Assembly (NCBI GenBank): GCA_028693695.1
Contig: JAQUUV010000117.1
Location: 1 to 6,594 of the forward strand
Reading direction: 5' to 3'
DNA: 6,594 nucleotides
Origin: Syntrophomonas sp.
GTDB taxonomy: Bacteria > Bacillota > Syntrophomonadia > Syntrophomonadales > Syntrophomonadaceae
The notes beneath the pieces were generated by a model, which was not told the DNA's origin, made no database searches, and saw only the letters and a list, made by a program, of their open reading frames with translations. Shown piece after piece: positions 1-5,076 of the stretch; the first letter of the stretch is position 1, and every line of letters starts with the position of its first letter. Both the position numbers and the translations under genes were made by a program.

Positions 1-282
1 AACGTTAATGAAAAAGGCCGATACATGGGTACACCCACGCTTTGCGTTGAAATATTATCGAAAAGCACCCGTTCAAAGGATATGGTAGATAAACTCAATA
101 CTTATATGTTATCCGGCGTGAGGGAATCCTGGGTTGTCGATCCTTTTAAACATTCAGTTATGGTCTATGGCTTTAAGGACTTTGAAATTGACGAGTATAC
201 CACCTGTAAACTCGAGGATATTCTAACTTCATATTCTTTTGATGGTTTAGAGATTCCTGTTAGTGAAATATTCGAGCTTTAA
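1..282 (+). CDS. Uma2 family (DUF820) endonuclease-like protein, 3' part only
   Basis: The reading frame is open from the first base, so the gene begins upstream of the window and the first visible ATG (25) is internal. The 93 visible residues match the C-terminal half of Uma2/DUF820 proteins: G-T-P-x-L-x-V-E-I-L-S, then a D-x-x-x-K-x-x-x-Y segment, then GVRESWVVDP and a short VMVYGF strand. In this fold the Glu of VEILS (visible residue 17) and the Lys of DKLNTY (residue 31) correspond to the E and K of a PD-(D/E)XK-type nuclease core; the earlier Asp would lie off the window. Uma2 proteins occur in many copies in cyanobacteria and several Firmicutes, and their biological role is poorly known. 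The gene ends in TAA with no obvious terminator after it. The family call is confident; nuclease activity is inferred. Confidence 0.85.
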   Translation, partial: NVNEKGRYMGTPTLCVEILSKSTRSKDMVDKLNTYMLSGVRESWVVDPFKHSVMVYGFKDFEIDEYTTCKLEDILTSYSFDGLEIPVSEIFEL

Positions 283-398
283 AAAGCGGTTGGTAGATTC
301 AGAGTAAAGAGATAGGGACTGCGGGCATGGGGACGATTCTTATGCCTGTTAAGCACCTTATGTAAGTGGCGGGATAAGATGAAAGGTAAGCATGTTTT
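283..398. other. Intergenic DNA between uma2 and the radical SAM remnant
   Basis: No ORF with a supportable start is seen here. The stretch is richer in G than its surroundings and contains the hairpin at 321-349. A weak AAAGG at about 384 lies rather far (about 12 bases) from the ATG at 399. With the two gene scraps that follow, it reads as the edge of a decayed region. Confidence 0.5.
321..349 (+). repeat. Short REP-like hairpin, GGCAT...ATGCC
   Basis: Perfect arms GGCAT (324-328) and ATGCC (342-346) enclose a 13-base loop reading GGGGACGATTCTT. Three more outer pairs (G·T, C-G, G·T) lengthen the stem to eight. The GGGGACGRTTCT core resembles short palindromes that, as I recall, are dispersed in many clostridial genomes, sometimes near Y1 (IS200-like) transposases. 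There is no T-tract after it, so a terminator is unlikely. Only one copy is visible, so the repeat call rests on resemblance. Confidence 0.35.
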
Positions 399-539
399 AT
401 GAGTAATACAGGAGAAGAACCCCGCTTATGGGGAGATAAACGCTATCATAGTTTAAACTGCCATTTACGTGAGAAGTACGGAGAGAAAGTATTTAAAATC
501 TCTTTAGATGCTGGTTTCACCTGTTTGTCAATGCATTAA
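399..539 (+). pseudogene. N-terminal remnant of a TIGR01212/YtqA-type radical SAM protein
   Basis: An ATG opens a 46-codon frame reading MSNTGEEPRL, then WGDKRYHSLN, then C-H-L-R-E-K-Y-G-E-K-V-F-K-I-S-L-D-A-G-F-T-C. This matches the opening of the TIGR01212 (YtqA-like) radical SAM family, in which W/DGKRYH.LN.HLR..FG.KVFK...D.GF.CPNRDG leads into the GGC.FC iron-sulfur motif. Here the match stops right after F-T-C: the frame reads L-S-M-H and ends in TAA, so the remaining cluster cysteines and the whole catalytic barrel are absent. Family members are around 300 residues long, so well over three quarters are missing. The 5' end is intact, which fits a 3' deletion. The ribosome binding site is weak. 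The product cannot be a functional radical SAM enzyme. Confidence 0.8.
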
Positions 540-549
540 TGAAGATTAG

Positions 550-699
550 GAGGCATACCTGGTTTTCATAATCCAAATGCAAGATGTCCTGTATTTCACC
601 CCTAATAAGGCAACTCATCAGGCTTTTGGGGAAGCCCTAATAAAAGCCGAAAAGCATGGGGTAAAAATACTCGCCCTTGATTGTGAGGTTGCCGCTGAT
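550..699 (+). pseudogene. sfsA: C-terminal remnant of SfsA (DNA/RNA nuclease SfsA family)
   Basis: Directly after a TAG (547-549), one frame reads E-A-Y-L-V-F-I-I-Q, then MQDVLYFTPNKATH, then AFGEALIKAEKHGVKILALD, then C-E-V. This is the C-terminal signature of SfsA: a hydrophobic strand ending in Q, F.PN..TH..F..AL..A...GV.ILA, and a D-C-x-V end. Full-length SfsA has roughly 230 residues; about 50 are left here and the N-terminal OB-like and catalytic parts are gone. The open frame runs on to 888, but after about 699 it no longer resembles SfsA (DLPGRRNIRVV and beyond is unassigned) and it overlaps the end of the opposite lysE-type gene. The methionine at 577 has no convincing ribosome binding site. 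It lies only 10 bases after the radical SAM scrap, so a single deletion could have joined the two genes. Confidence 0.75.
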
Positions 700-794
700 T
701 TTTATGATTTACCTGGTAGAAGGAACATCCGGGTGGTGCAGGCGGGCGGAGTATGTAACTTTTATTATTTCATTGATGCATCAACGTACCTAGC

Positions 795-1388
795 CTATTT
801 TTTTACAATCAAAGAAATAGCGCAATACGCAAGAAGAATTGCCATGACAACATTAATGATTTTTCCGTGTTTTACAATTATTTTTTGAAATAATGAACCA
901 AACAGAGTCCAACAAACCGTGCATATAAAAGCGCTGAAAGAAAGAAGAACGCTAAATATTATTAATAGAACAGGAGAGTTATATTGTGGAATAATAAATG
1001 TTGTAAAAGCAGTCACTCCATACAAAATCGTATTTGGGTTGACAAATTGTAAAACAACACCGTGAAAAAACAAACTGCTTTTTCCATTACTTTGTTCATT
1101 TTCCGCAATAGGTCTACTCCTTAATATCTTCCATGATAGCCATAAAATATATCCAGCGCCTATCCAAACCATAATCAACTTAATCGAAGGAAAAACCTTA
1201 AATATGGTTAAGCTGAAAAAGCTACATATCAGTAGTACAAAAAAGGCACCCACAGATACCCCTAAATTAAACTGAATACTTTTATTTAGGTTAAACTTAC
1301 TTGCATTTGACATTGATATGATTGTGTTAGGCCCCGGAGAAATGTTTGCGACAAAAACATATGATAAAAAAGCGGGAAAATTTAACAT
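795..1388 (-). CDS. LysE/RhtB family amino-acid exporter
   Basis: This 197-residue integral membrane protein is close to the usual ~200 residues of the LysE/RhtB superfamily, which exports amino acids such as lysine, threonine or homoserine using the membrane potential or proton gradient. Diagnostic motifs are SPGPN at residues 17-21 and QFVNPN at 114-119 (family pattern QF.NPK). Five to six hydrophobic segments are visible: about 5-27, 38-60, 68-88, 108-130, 140-163 and 172-194. The frame could start at 1424, but the ATG at 1388 has a Shine-Dalgarno (AAAGAGGTG) some eight bases upstream and gives the normal N-terminus, so it is preferred. The gene is divergent from an XRE-cupin regulator, a frequent arrangement for exporters controlled by a neighbouring regulator. 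Its 3' end meets the decayed sfsA region without a clear terminator. The substrate cannot be told from sequence. Confidence 0.88.
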   Translation of the reverse strand: MLNFPAFLSYVFVANISPGPNTIISMSNASKFNLNKSIQFNLGVSVGAFFVLLICSFFSLTIFKVFPSIKLIMVWIGAGYILWLSWKILRSRPIAENEQSNGKSSLFFHGVVLQFVNPNTILYGVTAFTTFIIPQYNSPVLLIIFSVLLSFSAFICTVCWTLFGSLFQKIIVKHGKIINVVMAILLAYCAISLIVKK

Positions 1389-1425
1389 GCTATATCTCAC
1401 CTCTTTAATCTGAATTATCAGCATG

Positions 1426-1452
1426 ATATACTGTGCAAATATGACAGTATAT
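1426..1452. promoter_or_regulatory. Inverted-repeat operator candidate between lysE-type gene and XRE regulator
   Basis: ATATACTGT (1426-1434) and ACAGTATAT (1444-1452) are perfect 9-bp inverted repeats separated by 9 bases. The right arm overlaps the -35 element of the rightward promoter, and the whole site lies upstream of the leftward gene's start at 1388. That is where a dimeric regulator could affect both directions. The XRE protein encoded at 1516 is the natural candidate to bind it, but this is inferred from position only. Confidence 0.5.
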
Positions 1453-1492
1453 TGCCTGTGCGCTATAATGGTACTACATGTGCATTATAACG
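1432..1492 (+). repeat. Three imperfect direct repeats, TGTGCnnWATAAYG-like
   Basis: TGTGCAAATATGAC (1432), TGTGCGCTATAATG (1457) and TGTGCATTATAACG (1479) share the TGTGC head and an AT-rich ATA tail. They are spaced 25 and 22 bases apart, about two helical turns. They flank and overlap the promoter, so they could be regulator half-sites. The tails are AT-rich and the middle one contains the -10 box, so part of the similarity may be due to promoter composition. Confidence 0.35.
1441..1469 (+). promoter_or_regulatory. Sigma-A type promoter of the XRE-cupin/solute-binding operon
   Basis: ATGACA (1441-1446, five of six bases of TTGACA) is followed after exactly 17 bases by a perfect TATAAT (1464-1469). 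Transcription would start near 1476, giving a leader of about 40 bases before the TTG start at 1516. Confidence 0.7.
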
Positions 1493-1515
1493 TCAATCGT
1501 TAAGGAGGTGTTTAT

Positions 1516-2070
1516 TTGGATAGTCTTAGCAACATAATTGCAGATAATTTAAAAAGAATTAGGGAAGAAAAGAAACTTAGTCTTGACACTGTTGCAAAGC
1601 TATCAGGTGTAAGTAAAAGTATGCTTGGACAAATTGAACGCTGTGACGTTAACCCAACCGTATCTACTATGTGGAAGATAGCAAATGGGCTTAAAATATC
1701 TTTTTCACAGTTCATTAATCACGCAGAATCAAATGTTGAATTAATAGATACAAGCAATATAGAACCTTTAATAGAAGGCGAAGGCAAGGTGAAAATATAT
1801 CCTACATTTCCTTTTGATAGCACTCGGCGTTTTGAAATATATTACCTTGAATTGGATAAGAACGGATATTTGTCCACTGTACCTCATTTGCAAGGAACTC
1901 AAGAGTTTATAACCGTATTTGTGGGAGAATTGACAGTTGTAATAGGCGATAAAAAGTATGTTGTTAATTCCGGCAAGGCAATACGCTTTAAAGCCGATGC
2001 ACCTCATAGTTATGAAAATACCGGCGACTCAACTTGCTTACTTGATATGATAATTTACTACCCTGATTAG
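1516..2070 (+). CDS. XRE family transcriptional regulator with C-terminal cupin
   Basis: The 184-residue protein has a helix-turn-helix XRE domain at about residues 5-62 (IADNLKRIREEKKLSLDTVA; the recognition region carries SGVSKSMLGQIE and NPTVSTMWKIANGL). A small cupin domain follows at about 105-180, with G-T-Q-E-F near 130, a G-E-L strand turn, and P-H-S-Y near the end. This is the usual XRE-cupin layout, in which the cupin senses a small ligand such as an amino acid or amine and alters DNA binding. The start is TTG at 1516, supported by a perfect AAGGAGGTG (1502-1510) five bases upstream; no ATG fits better. It is divergent from the LysE-type exporter and is followed after 23 bp by a solute-binding lipoprotein, so it probably regulates this transport locus and its own promoter. 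The ligand is not predictable. Confidence 0.9.
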   Translation: MDSLSNIIADNLKRIREEKKLSLDTVAKLSGVSKSMLGQIERCDVNPTVSTMWKIANGLKISFSQFINHAESNVELIDTSNIEPLIEGEGKVKIYPTFPFDSTRRFEIYYLELDKNGYLSTVPHLQGTQEFITVFVGELTVVIGDKKYVVNSGKAIRFKADAPHSYENTGDSTCLLDMIIYYPD

Positions 2071-2093
2071 TTAAGAATGAGGAGATATGCATT

Positions 2094-2876
2094 ATGTCAA
2101 AAAGGATCAACCGCATAGTTTGTCTGGCATTATTTTTATCACTATTAGTGATCTCAGGATGTGGTTCGAGGGAGAAAATTACGGCCATGAACCAGCTGGA
2201 TGGAAAGGAATTTGCTGTCCCTACAGGCACAATAGCTGATAAGCTGGTATTGTCAAAGTATCCTAATGCCAAATTTCAATATTATAATAGTGTGCTTGAT
2301 GCATGTATGGCAGTAAAAGCGGGAAAAGCCGATGCAGCGGCCTATGATGAGCCGATATTGAAGAATATTGCTGCTAAAAATACCGGAATGGTTGTATTGC
2401 CAGAGATGATTACGAATGACAATTATGCCTTTGCAGTCGCCCTTGATAATAAGGAACTGAAGAAAGCTATCGACGATGTTACAAAAGAAATTAAGGCAAA
2501 TGGAACTTATGATCAAATGATGACGCGATGGTTTCCGAAGACTGGAAGTCCGGCTAGTATGCCCACCATCAATCTAAATGGCGAGAAAGGCGTTCTGAGG
2601 TTTGGCACGGCTTCAGTGACCGAGCCGTTTTCATTTGTAGATGGCAGCCAGAAAGTAGTGGGATTTGATATTGAACTGGCGACCTATGTGGCCCAAAAAC
2701 TGGGTATGAAGCTTGAGGTTGTAAATATGGAATTTGGGTCAATGATACCGGCCTTAAATGCGGGTAAGGTAGATATGATAGGTGCTTGTATTACAATTAC
2801 CGATGAAAGGTCCAAAAGCGTACTGTTTTCCGAACCTTACTATAAGGGTGGGATTGCGGCTTTGGTTAAACAATAA
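2094..2876 (+). CDS. Amino-acid-type solute-binding lipoprotein (SBP_bac_3), circularly permuted
   Basis: The 260-residue protein starts with a lipoprotein signal: K/R-rich start, hydrophobic stretch, and lipobox I-S-G-C with the lipid-modified Cys at 23. Both lobes of an SBP_bac_3 (family 3, polar amino-acid binding) protein are present but in reversed order. Residues about 33-150 look like the normal second lobe (L-D-G-K-E-F-A-V-P-T-G-T; AVKAGKADAAAYDEP; ANGTYDQMMTRWFP). Residues about 167-260 look like the normal first lobe (LRFGTASVTEPFSFVDG; VVGFDIELA; MIPALNAGKVDMIGACITIT; DERSKSVLFSEPYYKGG). The order fits a circular permutation; related reversed-order proteins, some fused to permeases, appear to exist in anaerobes. 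The start has GAGGAG nine bases upstream. No permease or ATPase gene is adjacent, so it may serve a transporter elsewhere or act as a sensor. It probably forms an operon with the XRE-cupin gene and ends before a terminator at 2988. Confidence 0.85.
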   Translation: MSKRINRIVCLALFLSLLVISGCGSREKITAMNQLDGKEFAVPTGTIADKLVLSKYPNAKFQYYNSVLDACMAVKAGKADAAAYDEPILKNIAAKNTGMVVLPEMITNDNYAFAVALDNKELKKAIDDVTKEIKANGTYDQMMTRWFPKTGSPASMPTINLNGEKGVLRFGTASVTEPFSFVDGSQKVVGFDIELATYVAQKLGMKLEVVNMEFGSMIPALNAGKVDMIGACITITDERSKSVLFSEPYYKGGIAALVKQ

Positions 2877-2987
2877 GTCTGTAGTAATAAACGAATTAAA
2901 TATTACCGGAGCTTCTGGAGTAAGCTGGATAGAGGCACTTACTACTGCTAAACTACTGGAATAACCATAGTCAAGATTAGTATTGCA

Positions 2988-3021
2988 GGGCTTTGGCGCC
3001 TCGGTGTGCCAAAGCCCTTTT
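2988..3021 (+). terminator. Rho-independent terminator of the XRE-cupin/SBP operon
   Basis: GGGCTTTGGC (2988-2997) and GCCAAAGCCC (3008-3017) form a perfect 10-bp stem, followed by TTTT. A G·T and a C-G pair can extend it inward. It lies about 110 bases after the binding-protein stop and ahead of the converging GNAT gene. In the opposite orientation the stem is not followed by a T run, so it mainly serves the rightward operon. Confidence 0.88.
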
Positions 3022-3048
3022 AATACAGGTTTTTAGTCACTTGTCTTG

Positions 3049-3891
3049 TTATCCCAGCTCAAAAGTCGTAACCCCGAAGATATGATCAACCGGTAGGACA
3101 GGTGCCTTGCCTTTGTACATGCGGGCAGTTGCAAACACCTTTTGCATACCCTGCTTTTTTACTAATTGCAATGCATCTGGATTGATTTCCGGTATATCCA
3201 GATAAATCGTTTGGCCAGATATTGAGGCGGCTAGATGAGCGAAAATATCCTGGGCAATATCCAGGTTATCAGCAAAGAGTGGTCCAATCTTATAACCTAA
3301 CCGACAAGGCCGGGCAACTCCGAATCCTAAGATTTGATCTCCATTCATTAGGCAGGCAGTATATGTGCCTGGCTGATTGATCCACTCCTTTAAAAAAGCT
3401 GCGCGCGGTGCACCAAATAATTTCTGGTCATATTCAAGCAATGTACCCAGCGGCACCTGAGCTAACGGTATGATCTTCTCAGAAACCTTACCTTGTGCAA
3501 CTCCCTCATACCGGGCGTTGTTGTATGCCATGACAAAACCGGATTTTGTGTAATTTTCCTGCTGGGCCACCACCCCATCCAGTCCAATCGTAATATTACC
3601 CAACCTTTCGATAGCACAGTTCCAAAGTTTCATCCCATAACCTTGTCCCCGAAATTCAGGTTTAACAATATACAATCCTAGAAAACCGAAGTTTCCTCCA
3701 TAGGAAACTGATGAAATGCACCCCACCGGCTCTCCGTTAATCTCACCAATTAGAAAACCATACCGGTCAGTCGCCCAGAAAGAATCAGCATCATTTATAC
3801 CTGGGTTCCAACCTTCCTGAGCCGCCAGTTCAATAGCCAGGGCCAGATCATTTTTGGTCATATTTCTGATAATAAAATCTTGATTACCCAT
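3049..3891 (-). CDS. GNAT family N-acetyltransferase with C-terminal Acetyltransf_18-like domain
   Basis: The 280-residue protein begins with a GNAT domain (residues about 5-140). It shows the acetyl-CoA binding motif A: L-G-L-Y-I-V at 71-76, followed by P-E-F-RGQGYG at 78-86, the R/Q-x-x-G-x-G signature. The remainder (about 145-278) resembles the second GNAT-like (DUF1248/Acetyltransf_18) domain found in YitH-type proteins of similar length. Such enzymes transfer acetyl from acetyl-CoA to an amine; the acceptor is unknown here. The start at 3891 is well supported by a perfect AAAGGAGGTG (complement of 3896-3905) four bases upstream. The gene converges with the binding-protein operon, and a reasonable leftward promoter is at 3986-4014. 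The protein looks intact, with normal length and no frameshift. Confidence 0.88.
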   Translation of the reverse strand: MGNQDFIIRNMTKNDLALAIELAAQEGWNPGINDADSFWATDRYGFLIGEINGEPVGCISSVSYGGNFGFLGLYIVKPEFRGQGYGMKLWNCAIERLGNITIGLDGVVAQQENYTKSGFVMAYNNARYEGVAQGKVSEKIIPLAQVPLGTLLEYDQKLFGAPRAAFLKEWINQPGTYTACLMNGDQILGFGVARPCRLGYKIGPLFADNLDIAQDIFAHLAASISGQTIYLDIPEINPDALQLVKKQGMQKVFATARMYKGKAPVLPVDHIFGVTTFELG

Positions 3892-3985
3892 AGAGCACCT
3901 CCTTTAAATAATACATGGTTGTGTCCTGCGGTCATGAGGGGTTAGTACGAAAATAAGGATGTGATTACTTCAGTATCCTTTTGTT

Positions 3986-4014
3986 AGCATAATAATTGAC
4001 TCCCATAATATCAA
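3986..4014 (-). promoter_or_regulatory. Candidate sigma-A promoter for the GNAT gene
   Basis: Read on the minus strand, TTGATA (4014-4009) is followed after exactly 17 bases by TATGCT (3991-3986). These match five and four of six consensus bases. The predicted start near 3979 gives an 85-90 base leader, whose first part can form the weak AAGGAT/ATCCTT hairpin (3955-3980). Confidence 0.45.
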
Positions 4015-4335
4015 GTCCATGTTAGAACGAAATCTTTAAAACAACCTTTGTATTCAACAGGAATGCATGTCGATCGCTGTGTGCTTTATGTGTTTCGTTG
4101 CGCCGACTTCTTGTCACATCCCATGGACATAAGAGCGTGGGGATCATTACCAGGTTTGTCCTAAGAAACATCTGTGAAAAGAAAATGAGAACCTTCCTAT
4201 GCGGGATGGACTCTGCACATAATTACTGCCAAATCATTTCTTACTACGCAGTTGCAAACGCATTGTGTTCAACCACCAAATGCGAAAATAAATATATCCT
4301 GTCTAAATACCAAGAAATGTGGGGATAAAACACTA
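4015..4335. other. Long gap without a supported gene
   Basis: This stretch contains one 76-codon open frame (4098-4328, plus strand), but no Shine-Dalgarno precedes its ATG. Its Cys- and His-rich translation matches no family I know and looks like chance coding. No terminator, tRNA-like fold or repeat of note was found. The region may be remnant DNA like that at 283-790, but no recognisable protein scrap could be read in any frame. Confidence 0.5.
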
Positions 4336-4364
4336 TTGCCTGTTTATTCCATAATAACTATGCT
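4336..4364 (+). promoter_or_regulatory. Candidate promoter upstream of the structured element
   Basis: TTGCCT (4336-4341) lies exactly 17 bases before TATGCT (4359-4364), each matching four of six consensus bases. The -10 is identical to that proposed for the GNAT gene. The start would fall near 4371, just before the inverted repeat at 4382, making that repeat the 5' leader of the transcript for the small membrane genes. Confidence 0.4.
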
Positions 4365-4381
4365 AGTAAATAGAGAATTGG

Positions 4382-4489
4382 GTTATACCGGGACGTTCAT
4401 AGTGTAACCGGGTATTTGCACGTTTGGTTCCATTATCGGTAACCGTAAAAAAACGTTCACTTGTTACGTTATGAACGTCCCGGTGTAAC
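4382..4489 (+). repeat. 108-bp inverted-repeat element able to form a long hairpin
   Basis: Arms 4382-4408 and 4463-4489 are complementary over 27 positions with three differences (24 identical). All three differences are G·U pairs if the plus strand is transcribed. The core ACCGGGACGTTCATA is identical in both arms. The 54-base interior can pair further (ACGTTT 4420-4425 with AAACGT 4451-4456; GGTT 4426-4429 with AACC 4441-4444), so nearly the whole element folds. Each arm is also bounded by GTTAY/GTAAC, and CGGTAACCG lies in the middle. No T-tract follows, so it is not a typical terminator. Flanking AATAGA copies (4369-4374, 4493-4498) are not immediately adjacent to the ends, so a target duplication is doubtful. 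It could be a MITE-like element, a structured leader or a multi-site operator. Confidence 0.65.
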
Positions 4490-4490
4490 G

Positions 4491-4511
4491 ACAATAGAAA
4501 GCGCTTATTGT
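4491..4511 (+). promoter_or_regulatory. Small inverted repeat with cre-like core before the broken monooxygenase
   Basis: ACAATA (4491-4496) and TATTGT (4506-4511) form 6-bp arms around a loop containing the palindrome AGCGCT. The core AAAGCGCTT resembles the centre of a CcpA cre site, but the outer cre positions (three mismatches) fit poorly. It lies 27 bases before the ATG at 4538. Confidence 0.25.
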
Positions 4512-4537
4512 TTATCAAAATTCAGCAGGAGGTCAAA

Positions 4538-4726
4538 ATGATTACAAGAACATGGCATGGAGTTGTACCTATCAAATTTAAAGATGAATTTGAAATATAT
4601 TGTAATTCTATTTGGAATCATTTCAGTTACCGCAAACGAAGTCTTGTTTGGCTATATCACGTCATTTATCGGCGTGATATGCAGTGTTATTTGGCTTATC
4701 AGTGTGATTATATGTGCAATAGATAA
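4538..4726 (+). pseudogene. Broken antibiotic-biosynthesis-monooxygenase-like gene start
   Basis: A strong AGGAGGT sits four bases before the ATG. The first 20 or so residues (MITRTWHGVVPIKFKDEFE) match the start of small antibiotic biosynthesis monooxygenase (ABM, ferredoxin-like dimeric alpha-beta barrel) proteins, which typically begin MI.R.WHG..P....DEY and run to about 100 residues. After residue 20 (about position 4600) the frame changes to an Arg-, Tyr- and Cys-rich sequence with no family resemblance and stops at 4726. Beyond that point the coherent hydrophobic coding lies in a different frame (4584-4745). The likeliest reading is a deletion or rearrangement that left the ABM start and ribosome binding site fused to foreign DNA. 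The 62-residue product, if made, is not a working enzyme. Its translation could pass ribosomes to the small membrane genes downstream. Confidence 0.6.
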
Positions 4727-4745
4727 ACAAGAAAATGAATTCTAA
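4584..4745 (+). CDS. Small hydrophobic membrane ORF, about 53 residues
   Basis: From ATG 4584 the frame reads a short start, a hydrophobic run (YIVILFGIISV) and a second longer one (FGYITSFIGVICSVIWLISV followed by I-I-C-A-I), then a charged D-K-Q-E-N-E tail. This is the pattern of a protein with two transmembrane helices. The composition looks like real membrane-protein coding, whereas the overlapping frame of the broken ABM gene does not. There is no good Shine-Dalgarno before 4584, so the true 5' part of this gene may have been lost when the ABM start was joined to it, or it is translated by coupling. It ends just before the ribosome binding site of the next membrane gene. I do not recognise the family. 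Confidence 0.45.
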   Translation: MNLKYIVILFGIISVTANEVLFGYITSFIGVICSVIWLISVIICAIDKQENEF

Positions 4746-4761
4746 TTTGAAGGGGAAAGTT

Positions 4762-5076
4762 ATGTTTGGAGCTGGTTGGCTAAATTTAGGAAGTCTTGTA
4801 CTTGGGCTCATTGCATGGATACTGCCTGTTGTTAATCTCGTACAGCGGAATAAGGCCGACCACAGGAACTGGGTTGTCTTTTCCATAGTAAGCGTCAGTG
4901 CCTGTGCCATCTCATTGTGTATGCAGATTTTCTATACAAATCATATGGTAAAGCTAGAGGATTGGTCAGCACTTATGGATACTTCCTCTGCAGTGGCATT
5001 GATCGCTACTATACTTCTTGTAGTTACAATTATGCTTAATGCATTTACCGTGGTTGTATATTATGGGGAAAGGTAA
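4762..5076 (+). CDS. Conserved-looking small membrane protein, three helices, function unknown
   Basis: The 104-residue product has three hydrophobic segments: about 5-26 (WLNLGSLVLGLIAWILPVVN), 38-58 (FSIVSVSACAISLCMQIFY) and 74-100. Between helices two and three lies a loop containing VKLEDWSALMDTS. Short charged loops (QRNKADHRNW) separate helices one and two. I recall similar small proteins, with the WLNLGSLVLGLIAWILP and EDWSALMDT motifs, in other Firmicutes as uncharacterised membrane proteins; no function is known to me. The frame is open from an ATG at 4735, but that has no ribosome binding site. The ATG at 4762 has AAGGGG six bases upstream and is preferred. It follows the small ORF at 4584-4745 after 16 bases, so the two may be co-translated. 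No clear terminator follows. Confidence 0.7.
   Translation: MFGAGWLNLGSLVLGLIAWILPVVNLVQRNKADHRNWVVFSIVSVSACAISLCMQIFYTNHMVKLEDWSALMDTSSAVALIATILLVVTIMLNAFTVVVYYGER

Noticed and set aside
773..784. Perfect 12-base palindrome TTGATGCATCAA downstream of the lysE-type gene
   Set aside because: Allows only a four-pair stem with a four-base loop and has no T run in the leftward direction, so not a terminator; a palindrome this short can be chance.
1988..2516. Overlapping minus-strand open frames under the regulator and binding-protein genes
   Set aside because: Antisense shadows of well-supported genes, without ribosome binding sites or family matches.
2782..2964. 60-codon plus-strand frame extending past the binding-protein stop
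   Set aside because: Starts inside the binding-protein gene in a different frame; its tail matches no permease or other family I know, and a terminator follows.
3955..3980. AAGGAT/ATCCTT hairpin in the GNAT leader as an attenuator
   Set aside because: Six-pair arms with a 14-base loop and an interrupted T-tract are too weak, and it lies right at the predicted transcript start.
4098..4328. 76-codon open frame on the plus strand
   Set aside because: No ribosome binding site, no recognisable family, odd Cys/His-rich composition; treated as chance coding in a gap.
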